From positions 1-64,000 of the forward strand of contig JAANBB010000137.1 of the NCBI GenBank assembly GCA_014621425.1: DNA of 64,000 bases, given 5' to 3'. The DNA is from Cylindrodendrum hubeiense. Taxonomy: Eukaryota > Ascomycota > Sordariomycetes > Hypocreales > Nectriaceae. The position numbers and the translations under genes are program-made. Shown piece after piece: positions 1-10,912 of this stretch; the first letter of the stretch is position 1; every line of letters begins with the position of its first letter. Below the pieces are notes generated by a model. The model did not search any database. It worked only from the letters and a program-made list of their open reading frames with translations, and was not told the DNA's origin.

Positions 1-148
1 TAAAATAATGTGTTTCGCTTTTGGATATTGCCTCTATATATTTTACGGCCTCCCTCGTGATTCCTATCCCTTTCTCGCTCTGCCCACCGCCAAGGTGCGT
101 TACATGACGACAGCTTCTCTACACCAGATGCAATTTTCGTTCCTTCAT
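1..148. other. 3' flank of Cys-rich protein gene
   Basis: This is AT-rich sequence downstream of the minus-strand Cys-rich protein gene and presumably holds its 3' untranslated region. No other feature was recognised. Confidence 0.4.
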
Positions 149-1441
149 TCATGATCGGCAGCAGAGTTGATTGCCAGGGCACGCCTTGCCCGACTTGCCG
201 CAGTTCTCTGCGTCACCATTGCCAAATACATCGAGGCAAAGGCCACAAGCACCGACTTTCCCAGAGGGACAGCTGTGACCAGGTCGCCAAATTCCATCGC
301 CACCTTTGGGAGGCTGCGTATAGTTGCTGGCATTGGAGCTCTCTGCGGGACGATCGTCGCTATTCGCGGGGCCATCTTCGTTGCTATTTGCGGGACGGTC
401 ATCGTTATTATTCGCAGGACGGTCGTCGTTGCTATTCGCCGGGTACTCGTCGTTGCTATTCACTGGACGATCTTCGTTGCCATTCACAGCTTTGTCATTT
501 GCAGGGCCGGCAAATTTGATGTCTGGTCGAGCACAGGCGACAGTTGAAACCTCTCCGGTATATTCCAGCCCAGGTACACAGATTCCCGACACACAAACCT
601 CTGCTCCCGCGCAAACCTGCCCGTTGTCGCCGCAGTTCGAACTGTCGGTGCTGATGTGGATGGGAAAGTGGTTGCCACCGCAGCACAGAGTTCCAGGATG
701 GCTCTCATACTGACCACAGGTCGCAGAGCTGGTACTGATGTTCAAAGGCTGACAGCGATCAGACACACAGAGATCGCCCACCGAGCACTCTACACCTGAT
801 GAGCCGCAGTTGTAAGAGTCGGTGCCAATGTAGAATGGGCGGCAGACGCCATTATCACATGATGCGCCGAGTGCGCACTGGTCGTCGGTTTCGCAAGGCG
901 CGGTGGTCGATCCAAGAATAAAGGGCAGACAAGTGCCATCAAGGCACCAGTTCCCGGGATCGCAGGCTTGTCCTGAGCAGTTGAAGGGATCAGATCCAAT
1001 GTCAATCTTAGTACATGCGCCGTTGACGCAGAGTTCGCCTGGATGGCAGGGTGTCGAGTAGTTGCCGCAATTCCGAGGGTCCGCAACGATCTGGATTGGC
1101 CTGCACGAGCCGTGATAACACCATTGACCTGGGAGACAGGCATTTCTGGATGCTCCACAGTGCAGAGCATTCGAGCTGAAGTTTGGTAGAGGGTGGCATG
1201 TCCCTGCGACGCACAGCTCACCAGGGTCGCAGGCGTTCCCAGATCGTCCACAGTTGCTCGGGTCGATGCCAATTGCAACACTGGTGCAACTTCCCTCAAA
1301 ACAAGCGTTTATCGGCGGACAGCTCCCTTCATGAGAGCCGCGTTTCGAAACAAGGGGTCGAATGAGGTCATCGTAGGCTGCTATGGGCGAAATTGCTATC
1401 GAAGCGAGTGTGAGCTGGGAGTACCAGGCGATCCGAAGCAT
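149..1441 (-). CDS. Secreted Cys-rich repeat protein (Stig1-like pattern)
   Basis: Single exon, 430 residues. I chose the ATG at 1441 rather than the in-frame ATG at 1498 because it opens directly onto a signal peptide (MLRIAWYSQLTLASIAI). The body is about seven to eight repeats of 35-38 residues with the pattern D-x2-NCG-x5-C-x2-G-x2-C-x2-G-x-C-x-P. This spacing resembles plant Stig1-type and other disulfide-rich extracellular repeats; that is a pattern match, not proof of homology. After the Cys repeats comes an Asn/Asp-rich tract of nine-residue tandem repeats (roughly residues 320-368), and the protein ends with one more Cys block (CGLC, NCG, CPGNQLCC). There is no membrane segment and no clear GPI signal. 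It is probably secreted or wall-associated. Function is unknown. Confidence 0.75.
   Translation of the reverse strand: MLRIAWYSQLTLASIAISPIAAYDDLIRPLVSKRGSHEGSCPPINACFEGSCTSVAIGIDPSNCGRSGNACDPGELCVAGTCHPLPNFSSNALHCGASRNACLPGQWCYHGSCRPIQIVADPRNCGNYSTPCHPGELCVNGACTKIDIGSDPFNCSGQACDPGNWCLDGTCLPFILGSTTAPCETDDQCALGASCDNGVCRPFYIGTDSYNCGSSGVECSVGDLCVSDRCQPLNISTSSATCGQYESHPGTLCCGGNHFPIHISTDSSNCGDNGQVCAGAEVCVSGICVPGLEYTGEVSTVACARPDIKFAGPANDKAVNGNEDRPVNSNDEYPANSNDDRPANNNDDRPANSNEDGPANSDDRPAESSNASNYTQPPKGGDGIWRPGHSCPSGKVGACGLCLDVFGNGDAENCGKSGKACPGNQLCCRS
346..490 (-). repeat. 27-bp coding tandem repeat (PANSNDDR-type units)
   Basis: Five to six imperfect copies of a 27-bp unit lie inside the Cys-rich protein gene and encode variants of NSNDDRPAN. 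The units stay in frame and differ mainly at single codons. Such coding minisatellites commonly vary in copy number between strains. Confidence 0.8.
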
Positions 1442-2337
1442 CGTGACGAGGGAGCTAGAACCTGAATTAGCACCGTGAGCAATGTGACTTCTTCGCAATT
1501 ATTCAAGTGCTTTTAGAGCTACCCTTCGATTTGCTTTGACTTGGGTGACTGGCGGGGTTGACGTACCTGATTCACGTTGGCCCTCAATCCAAAGAATTGC
1601 ACTTCACCAAGATTTTGTTACGCACCCTCTTGGTCGAGGACACGCCTTCCAGTTTCTTATATCAAATTCTCTGTCTCAAAATCCCGCCCCTTATTCTGCA
1701 CCTTGTTCTACTTTTAAGCTTGCCCATTCCTCCTCATCTCATCTTCGTAGTCCAGCCATCACTGTTATCCGACAATTCGCGTCTCACACGAGGATAATTC
1801 CACGCGATGTTTCTTGTGTTTTTGGTGGAAGGAATGCTCAGTCGATATTCTTGGGAACGCGACTCGCGTGTTTGGCCAATCCAGCACCAAGCAATGTCTT
1901 ATCCTGCGACATTGAGACTTGAGTGACCAAATATTTGGCCGTAGACACACGGGCCACCACGGGATGGAATTAATTAGTACCGCCAAAGTGTGGCAAGAAC
2001 GTAAGAAGGGAGAGGTAAACGAGAAGACGGAGCCGAGAGACATTTTGCCCGTTGGCGCTAAGTTAGCTATACGAGACGTTACATATTGTCCAATTATCGC
2101 AACTCATCAACATTCCTTGCTCCGTGTCCCGACTTCCGAGACCCTTCGCCTACCCTGGTTATTCCTACCATCCCCCACCACTTTACTCTGACGCTGCTCG
2201 AGCATTGCTCAGGATAAACCATTGCTCTACTCCAAAAATAGCTTTGACTCGGGTGAGATAGCCTGAGCTAGGGGTTGTAAAGCTAGCAGCTCCAAGCGGA
2301 ATCTGACATCGACCAGTGGCTGGGATGGCCTCTATCT
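1442..2337. other. Intergenic: promoter of Cys-rich gene, 3' end of opsin-like gene
   Basis: About 0.9 kb between two minus-strand genes. The part next to 1442 should hold the promoter of the Cys-rich protein. Open frames here are short and composition-driven. I see no other gene. Confidence 0.4.
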
Positions 2338-3257
2338 CTACAAAGTAGCTGGTACCACCTTATTCTCCAGAGAGGTTTCACCGTCTGTACCGCTTCGAGA
2401 TTCACTGAAGGCAAGGTTCAGTTTGCCGTAGTTCCAGTTGCGTGCCAGGAAGAGGAAGACAAAACTGAATACTGGAATCAGCAGTATGTCGAGGATGCCG
2501 AAGAAGATGAAGCTGTTGGTGACGTCGATTTGGTTGCCACCATCGCTCAAGCCGAATGCAATGGGGTATAGGAACCAGAATAGGTTGGTCCACCCAGCCA
2601 GAATGATGTAATCCCGGCCGATACCCACACGTGTCGCCGCTTCGTAGCTTTCGTTAAGCGTGCTCATTGCAAGTATGAGCCACGCAAATGTGCCAAATGC
2701 GAAGAAACCCCACTTGTAGTCGGTGGTAGTGTAAGCTGCAACGAGGTAGGTGAGGACCCAGAACCATGAGATAAAGACGTTGCAGAATATTGTGGTCCAA
2801 GAGACGTCTGACAGCAAGCCGAGTGCTAAGGTGATTGACGGGAATGCAACAACCCAATTTATGTACTTTGCGTAGAATATCTGGCGGGATGAGCCATCAT
2901 CAAGCTGTTCAATAGCGCTCCAACCCAAATCGGAAGCCTGGGCGTAATAGGTAACACAGCCGGTCAGGAGGACACAGGTGAAAAGGTAGTGAAACACCCT
3001 ATCACTTTCGGGAGAAGTAAAGCAGAGGACCAGAAGACCAATCTACAAAGGAAAGGGATGATGTCAGTACATGAATTTGAGAAGGGGAACCTTCAAAATG
3101 AGTAAGCACGTGAAGCGATGGGGAAGCTTACGAAGGCGATAATGTAGATGGCTGTGACGGCCCATAGCCAGTCAGATCCAGCTTCAGATAGAATATCGTC
3201 CACTCCGATGGCGGGGTTGACGTTGAGAGCGTCGTTTCCTCGCGGCAGGAAGGCCAT
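2338..3257 (-). CDS. Opsin-related 7TM protein lacking the retinal lysine (ORP/Hsp30/Yro2 type)
   Basis: Two exons, 3257-3132 and 3042-2338, joined in phase 0 across an 89-nt GTAAGC..TAG intron, give 276 residues. The protein has seven hydrophobic segments and microbial-rhodopsin landmarks: the helix C stretch FYAKYINWVVAFP, the helix F stretch FWFLYP and the helix G stretch GILDILLIP. By alignment to bacteriorhodopsin, Arg82 is Lys101, the proton acceptor Asp85 is Asn104, Asp96 is Ala, Asp212 is kept (Asp227), and the Schiff-base Lys216 is Ile231. It therefore cannot bind retinal covalently and should not pump protons by light. It belongs with fungal opsin-related proteins and yeast Hsp30, Mrh1 and Yro2, which are stress-linked plasma-membrane proteins. 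It is divergent from the Zn2Cys6 gene at 3986. Confidence 0.9.
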
Positions 3258-3590
3258 TTTGGTTGCTAAGAGTCTGGTCTTGGATGTCTGGGGTAGTTCG
3301 GCAATCTCGAAAGTGCTGTACAATGTAGGATCAAGTAACCGAGGCTTGTTGACTGTGAATATGCTTCGAGTGGTGAGGTGGCAGGTATTCAATCGACAGA
3401 ATATGTAAAGGAAGCGAGTCTTTGTAGCTGCTGCACGCTGAAATGATATTGACCAGATGAGATCACCGGATAATTCGCCAGGGAGTAATCCCAAAAGAAA
3501 TTTGTCAGATTTGGTTCCGCTGCAGGCATCTTGCCCCTCATGATTGATCACAGATATCTCACGGGCTCAGTTATGGAGATAAATGATAAG

Positions 3591-3962
3591 CGGAAGCAAA
3601 TGGCCCTGAGCAACTGACGCTTCCCCTGCAGAAGCAGATTAACCGAAACGTGTCGGGTTTGATTCCGTCATACACATCTCGTTCCCAGACTCCAGGGGCT
3701 CATCACGGAGATGTTACGGAAATAATAGACGGAAGCAAATGCACCTCATTAACTCGTCAGGGCACCACCACCTTGTTCCCAATTTCAACAGTTCCCGTCA
3801 GCGTAAGCACTTTAGCGTCCTGGCCAGTGGAGTTTTAGCGCATATCGGAGACAATTTTTGCTTCCGTCGATTACATCATCATCCGTAGCCACGTCGGTCG
3901 AACGACAGGCGCGCATGGGGCCTCTTCTGCTCACCATCCTAAGTTGAGAAGCGGAAGCAAAT
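3591..3962. promoter_or_regulatory. Four copies of CGGAAGCAAA in the divergent promoter
   Basis: The decamer CGGAAGCAAA occurs on the plus strand at 3591-3600, 3730-3739 and 3952-3961, and on the minus strand at 3857-3866. The three plus-strand copies extend to CGGAAGCAAAT. The first two sit in a longer imperfect duplication of about 45 bp that also shares GGGCTCA and GGAGAT. All four lie in the 728 bp between the start of the opsin-like gene (3257) and the start of the Zn2Cys6 gene (3986). A CGG core is what Zn2Cys6 proteins usually contact, so these are candidate operator sites, possibly autoregulatory. Confidence 0.6.
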
Positions 3963-3985
3963 TTCAAGCTACCACTCAAGCGGCC

Positions 3986-5189
3986 ATGGATCGCACGGCG
4001 AAGGCACAAGCATCGTCTACCGGCCCCCTCAGGGTCTTTATCGTGAGCCCTCCTGATGGTCTTGGAACCCCTGTATTTCCCTTCTGACATTCCATTCCAC
4101 AGGCGTGTGTCCGCTGTAAGGCTCGTAAGATCCGATGCGGTGGCGAGACGCCGCGGTGCGCCAACTGCGTCACGCGCGACGCAGAATGTAACTATGCTGC
4201 TGCCCGGAAATACCGAGGGCCGGGGAAAGGGTGAATTCAAGGTCTAATTGAACTTCGTCTTCTGGGTGTGCTAACTTGTTTCTAGTAAGAAAGGGAGCCA
4301 AAAGCTAGAACGAGTGGAAAAAGGACGGTCATCGCCACCACCAGCCCAACCACCGGACAATGGCAGCGGCATAAGTCGAGACGCGAGAGATAAACACATT
4401 ACATCAACCATACACTCAACAGAAATATCAATTACTCCACGGTTACATGACGAAGTGGTCCAAAACAATTTAATTTTACCACAACTGGATGCTTCTAGGG
4501 ACGCGTCTCAAACACAAGCGAGTATCAAAAGTCGCATCCAAATATTCCCCGATTTCCTGCTTCCAGGCACGTTCGATACACACCTGAGGACAATAAAGAA
4601 AAGTCTCGGGGGAGTTAACACCGCCCAAAGATTCACACCGCTTATGCCTCAGCAAATATCGAGACGTATGATCCAAAACTCCTTTGCCGAGATCATGGTG
4701 GAGCATCACCTACTGGACCTATCAACCTTTTTGGTGCTCATGGATGACCAATACGCTGCCAGCTCTGTTGATCCGGCTGGGAATCCAGCCAGATGGGCCG
4801 TTGTCAATGCTATTATTGCTCTTGCGGCTCGGTTCAAGATAGCTCCCGGATCTGAGGGCGAGCTGTCTGATATCGCACAGGGTTTTTATCAGAATGCCAT
4901 CACAGTAATTCCCGAGCTTATCCTGCAAGATCCGAGCGTGACTTCGATACAAGCACTCCTCGCCATGGCTATATTTGCCTACGGTATTCCGGGCACTCGA
5001 GCTTGCATTATGTTGACTACCAATGCTTCACAACAGCTGGAAATATTCAACGCAGAACAGCTAGCGGTGGGGCACGTTAAGATAGTGGAGGATCAACAGT
5101 ATAATCAGGCGCACCGCGTCGCAAATAAGCTGAACAGGGCTATCAGCATAATATCTCATAATAGTCCAGTTTTGAATATTTCTCAATAG
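3986..5189 (+). CDS. Zn2Cys6 transcription regulator, C-terminally truncated
   Basis: Three exons, 3986-4042, 4103-4230 and 4286-5189 (introns 60 and 55 nt, phases 0 and 2), give 362 residues. The start ATG opens a short leader, then comes a complete binuclear cluster with spacing C-x2-C-x6-C-x6-C-x2-C-x6-C (ACVRCKARKIRC, then RCANC and ending in C). A polar linker leads into the start of a fungal middle homology region (ARWAVVNAIIALAARFK, IQALLAMAIFAYG). Full-length relatives usually run to 600-700 residues; here the frame stops soon after a segment like LDRAISLISHNSP, and nothing alignable follows. It is either a truncated but expressed short regulator or a decaying gene. Exon 1 lacks independent support. 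Confidence 0.7.
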
Positions 5190-5501
5190 GAAATTTACTC
5201 CCCTCAAAGGTTCCCCAAATTCACTCGTGCCCGTGCCAATTCGTCGCACTGTCCGCTAGAAACTCGGATATTTGCTTCTACTCCGATCAAGCTCTTTCAG
5301 TCACACCCACGCTCAAACCACGGCAAATCCACGTTCAGTGAAAAGGTTAAAAATACCCTTCAAGATTCCAATATCATAAAATGAAATAAAACAGATTTTT
5401 ACGTGACTGATAAGAATATCGCTGTCCTATCCATTTCCTACTAATCTATATTCTTCGCAAATAGCAGCAATTACACCTTCCGAATCCTTAACCGGATGCT
5501 C
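5190..5501. other. Intergenic between convergent genes
   Basis: This is 312 bp of AT-rich DNA after the truncated Zn2Cys6 gene and before the 3' end of the C2H2 gene. It may include eroded 3' coding sequence of the regulator, but no frame is convincing. Confidence 0.4.
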
Positions 5502-8500
5502 CTAATCTATACCAAAGACATCCATCGTTACGTCATCAAAAAAAGTATTCGAAATAGTTTCAAGTGCACAATAGTCTGTGTCGTCTGCATGGATCTCCGT
5601 GCCTCCAATCACTTGCCTTAAGTCCTCGTCAAGTTCATACTCAAGGTTGTTCATTACCTGAGCCAGTGCCGCGGTATCTCCCAGCAAATTAGAACTTCGC
5701 ATGGACCTGGTGAATGTATCAGATTGTTGGTTCCAAGGCTCTGCTGTGGGATCCAAGTGTGGATGGCGAGGCTCGGTAGAGAAAGTCTGGTTTCCCAATG
5801 ACAAACCGCTATCCGCCAACGAGCTTATAGGTGTCTGGTATTGGGTTGGCTGAGTGCCTCTCGAAATGGATCCTTCGGAATCAGTCGACGAAGTGCGGGT
5901 GGCCAACCACTCTTCGTGCATTAGACTGAACCCGTGAGCGACTGCTTCTTGTATGATGCGTGCCATCGCTTCCTCAGATGGACATGGAATGCCCCTGATA
6001 CGGAGTTGCTCAACCACTATGTCTTTGCCACGGTTCTTAACAAACTCATGATACAGATATAGGTCCTCAGATAGGCTTTTATCCATATACGCCGAAGTAG
6101 GTCGTGCTTGACCGGGGAATAGAATATCCCACATGACAAACCACCGTTCTGACTCTGAGAGCGCATGCTTAGATTTTCGATGAAGCAATCGATTCTGTGC
6201 ATGAGAGATACCATCCAATGCCTTTGATTTATCCCTTTTACAGTCTGCATGGTTGATATGTGTGTCATGGCTTTCCGGGTCCATGAAAGTCATAAAGCAG
6301 CGCTCACAGTAAAAGGCCGGTGTATGCTGTCTGCCGATATGTTGCTTTACACGCGATATCATGGAGAGTTTTAGTGTAAAACAATCTCCATGCTTCGAGG
6401 GACTGTGCTTCCAAAATGGACAGGCCAATGAGATCTTTAACCTCCAGTCGCTTTGGTTAGGCTTCGATCTTTTTGGTGGCGGCGGAGGTGGTTTATCTCC
6501 GTCAGCCTCCTCCCTGTCCTCTTTATAGTAGCTTCTCTTCCGGATCGGTCTATTAATACCTTCAGTAGTTGCTTTTGGGACATTGACCATGATTTCTTGG
6601 TTTCCGCTATCATCACCAGGGTTGTCATTATTGGCGTCGGTGGCGGGCAAAGCAACTGCTCCTAAAGGGCCCATATCGGGTGCAGTTGGTAACGATCTAG
6701 TAGCACTTCGATATTCAGACAGCAGCCAATGTCCCAAAGCGTTGATGACTGGAGCCAAAACATCTCCAGGATCTCGTGGTTTGATTGACATTTCCTCAGA
6801 GTTATCTGACATCGAAAGCATATCAGAGTCAATGGACGTGCCTTGAGACTCCGTGAGTACGGCAGACCGCCAGTCGTCCAAGGGGTCCTTTCTGAAAACC
6901 CCAGGTTCCGCGCTGGAAAGGTTGATGTCTGAAGGACTGACATTGACTGAACTTTCAGCGCTAGTGCAAGGCTCGATAACATGGCGATAGTGCCAGAGCT
7001 GAGCCAGATTGATGTCGAGTGTGGCATCCTTTGAGATAGGATGCAGGTTGCAAATGCAGACGCTGTTTAGAGAGGAAAAGATATGCCATACAATCATATC
7101 CTCTGTTGTTTTAACCAGTCCAATAACGTATTCGGATCCACGTAGGAAAAGGCGGCCATGTTCAGACTTCAGACTCGACGATCTGATGATACCAAAGAGG
7201 ATTCCTGTGGACAATTCGATCCCTAAACAGAGCTCCGGGCGACGGCGGCTAGGGAAACCCTGGACAATTACTGGTTGAGATATATCTCTCAAGAGATTTC
7301 CACAAACGAGGGCCTCGGGTTTTGCTTCGTTCTCAAATGCGATTGCCCAATGCTGATGGCAAAATTCACCCTCCCAAAAGTCTTGACCAGGAATCATCTT
7401 AGTGTTCGGGTTGGATGGGTCGTTCGCGCAAAGAGCGAATTCCTTAGTCATGAAATTGGCAATGTGTTCCATAGGAGGTGAGGGAATGGCAACAAGATAG
7501 GGTGTACTGTGGAGAACGTGGTCTCGATGTGAGGGTTGCAGAGCAGCTCCCAGCCAAGCCAATTGTTCACCACATTCTGCAATTGAGTGAGCGGAGCCCA
7601 TGGCGTGAACAACCAAGCCAAAACCGTTGATCCCAGCTCTTATCTTTGTGTTGTCCGGCTGCGCTGCTGATATTGTGTCAGAGTATGAATTAATCACCAG
7701 AAGGTTGGGCAAGTACATACCAGAAGCGGTATCCCCATGGACGCTATCAACCACCATCTGAATAACATTCAAAAGCTCTCCGCCTCCAAAGGCCCAAGTC
7801 TGATCGAAATATTTCCCGATTGTGATGGCTTGAATCTGGTCACCTGACGAGCTAGTCAAAACAACAAATTCGGAAATTGGGCGCCGTGTAAAGGTTAGAG
7901 ATCTCCCAGGCGGGGGTTCTTGGATCCGTAACCGTAGTAGATTCCATGGAAGCCAAAACGCAACACTGTAAGTATCAGGGTCTCTTCGTGTGCTTATAAC
8001 CGCTTTCGGAAGGCTAGCTAAGATTGGTTTACGGATTCCGTTGATCATAGTACGCGGCTTAAACTCATCCCAATGAAACGAGGATTGCCGCAAAAGGCTG
8101 TCGATTAGCCACTTATATGCCGGGCTACAAAGTATCGTTTTGCTGTATTCGACCAGGTTGGGATGAGAAACATCGTCTTCCTCTCTTTCGTCTTCCAATC
8201 CCTGGAAAAGATCACCTTTGTCAACCTCATGATGATCGTCTCCTAATTTCCTTTCCCACAGGCTCATCTTATCAAGAATAGACATGGAACCTGAAAGTTG
8301 TGGGCATCCCTCGGAGCCATCGTCATCGCCACATTTGAGCATTTTCTGAAGATGCTGGACTATGTCCCTATCTCATATCGTCAGGCCGTGTATGGGAGTG
8401 GGCCGCAAATGGATATACTTGCTGGTGATGTTTGTGAATAAAATGCATAATATGTCGATTCGAGTTGCTGGAAGTAGATGTGCCTAGCTGGACAGCAAAT

Positions 8501-10912
8501 GCCTTAATAAGGCCGGGAATAATATTGGAAATTGATGACCAATTTCCGATTTCTGGTCTGATCTTAGCATAGATGTCTTTGCAGACGTCAGATATAGACT
8601 GCCGAGCAATGTCAGGCATAACAGTAGTAGCTGCGGATAATATAGTTCTCGCATCGTCCTCATTGGTATTTTTTATGAGCGGTGAAGCAGTGGATTCCAC
8701 TTTGTCAATGGTGCACTCAGCCTTGAACAGAAAATTGGGGTTCGGTACGGATGCATATCCAGAGTCTGTAAATTGCACTTCTTCAACCCCCATCGGAGAT
8801 AGAATGGGGTCCACCCTCTTGTCGGTTTCCTCATCCTGTGGAGGTTCGGCTTCATCTCGTGGTTCCAGCTCGGTGACGCTCATGTTTTCAGTCAGGCTAT
8901 CACATCGACTAAGCTGTTCGTAGGCTGGGATCACAACGGATGGGTTGGCATCCCACGGGGTAGACGCAACACCAGCACTCAGTCCCAAGTCGAGAGGGTA
9001 GCTAGGCCAGTTGCTATTCAGGAGCAGACGCGGGTCGAGTCCAGTTATGGGACCAGCTTGTGACATGTTATGGAAGGTGGATGCATTACCTGTGACGTCC
9101 AAGTTGACCATGTGCGATGCTTGCGACAATGAAGAGCCGCTGGATCTGCTATAGCTGGCATTGGACATGGGTTGTCCACCTTGGGGCACACAAGTAGAAA
9201 TTCTTGAATTCCAGGAGTTTTGGATGTTCTGACTGCGTTGAAGGTGGATCCTGGTTCCTCTGGGGGTTGTCTGACCAGATGTGAAAATGTACTCCTCGGC
9301 TTCTCCAGAGTGGGCAGATTCATTCTCTGAAAATTGTTGAAATTCCCGGGGTCCTTCTGCTGTCGTGGTCCATGACGAGCCTACCAAGAGGTCCGCCAGC
9401 GGTTTCTTGAATGGATCATCAGCTAGATAGACGGCGTTTTCTACTTCAGATTGTTGAAGTTCTTTTACATCACCATGATATTCTTTATCAGCAAAAGGGG
9501 ACCCAGGTTGGGTATTAACTCTAGCGGCGTCGTTCAAGGCTGGCTTGTGCGCCATGCCAGTGTTGACGCGTCTTCGGTGGCTATCAGTGGGACGTTGTCT
9601 CCTGTTCTCCTGGTGCATATTATCGAGTTCCTCCTGGAGGCTCTCTGCTTTATTCGGGGGCCCTATCTGGGGCTCTTGATTTGGTTTAGCCTCAGATGGA
9701 GGCTGTGGCTCGGATGTAGGCTGCGACCCAGAAGGAGCGAGACACTGGTTCATGCGGCGAACCTGGGCCTCTCGCAGGCTGATCTCACCAACGTTACCAG
9801 GCGGCTGGAATTGCAGATACGAGCTAGGCAATGGGGAACTAGCCAGGCCAGAGGTCTGCGTGCAGCCTAAATCAAAATTCAAACTCCCTGCTTGGGCCTC
9901 ATGCTGCGTAGGTGACCTGGGGGGGGATATGCCCTCAAGCGTTGCAAGCTGGTTCTCATTTTTTGGCGACGATAGTTGACTTGGTAAAAGATAAGCAATA
10001 GATTTTGATGCATGTGTTACTGTGAAGTACGTACTGGTAAACGAGATCTTGAAGATCATCGCCCCCTTTCTCGTGAATTTGAAGTACATGCCTGCGAAAA
10101 TAGTCTTCTCTGGAAAAGATCATGGGCGGACTTCTTGTGGCACATTTCCCTAAGCCGCAAACATGTGCAGGCCTAGTCGCTACCAAATCTAGATGAACAG
10201 CCATCATGTGTCTGTCAAGATCTCTCCTGTTTGCAAACCTTGCCGTACAATTGCATCCTGGGGCTTCGCAGTAGAATGGCTTGCTGTGTCGGCGATAATG
10301 CTTACTACTTATATTAGACCAGCCCTTTATATAAGCTGCAAACTGAACAACTTACTTGAGCTGTGATCTTGTTCTCATCAAGATATCACATTCAGAACTG
10401 TACCCACCGTCTCCTGTGAGTGGAAGACTGGCGATGTTTGGAGTCTTTCGTGAGGGTGACCATGTGGGTAAGGGAGCGGCATTCGACATTGGTGCAATGT
10501 CTAGCTGGTCAAACTCGATGAGGTGCCCCATATTCTTAATGTTTTGAACCTCGGGGTCCTGGTTATTGTCATAGATGGCTTCGGTATCATAAGGGTCACC
10601 GCTTCCGGCGAATGCTGAATCCTCCTTGTTTGCATCGCAGTCGAAGGGTGGTGGTGACCTGCTCTCATAGTTCTCGAATGTGGTAGCGCCTGGGAAATTA
10701 ACCAACTGTGGCAAATGCCAGCCAGGATAAGTATCGCCATGACTACCAGCGATGGTGCCTCTTGGGTACCAAGTGGAGTCAGTCGCGTCTTGGTCCTGAG
10801 AGTAGTTTGAGATGGCATCAAGGTCCTCCTGAGCCTCGGCAAGCGCGACGATAATGTACTCCTTCTCGCCCCATTGCATATCGTAAGCCGCTATCGAAGA
10901 CAACGTAGACAC
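5502..10912 (-). CDS. Very large C2H2 zinc-finger protein, four exons
   Basis: Exons 10912-10356, 10304-10035, 9979-8419 and 8345-5502, with introns of 51, 55 and 73 nt joining in phases 2, 2 and 0, give about 1,743 residues. Exon 2 encodes two C2H2-like fingers: FYCEAPGCNC..RDLDRHMMAVH and HVCGLGKC..FRRHVLQIH. Exon 3 is a polar, probably disordered stretch followed by a helical region. Exon 4 carries a conserved-looking fungal module (AYKWLIDSLLRQ, IRKPILASLPK) and a second Cys/His cluster near residues 1437-1500 (CPFW, HIGRQH, FYCERC, HADC). Nuclear regulator is the natural guess; no target is visible. The exon 3 to 4 junction matters, because without it these would be two adjacent genes. 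The acceptors of introns 1 and 2 are weaker than the rest. Confidence 0.7.

Noticed and set aside
149..1465. Several open frames on the plus strand and other minus frames over the Cys-rich gene
   Set aside because: They mirror the Cys/Asn codon repeats of the real gene and have no protein-like content of their own.
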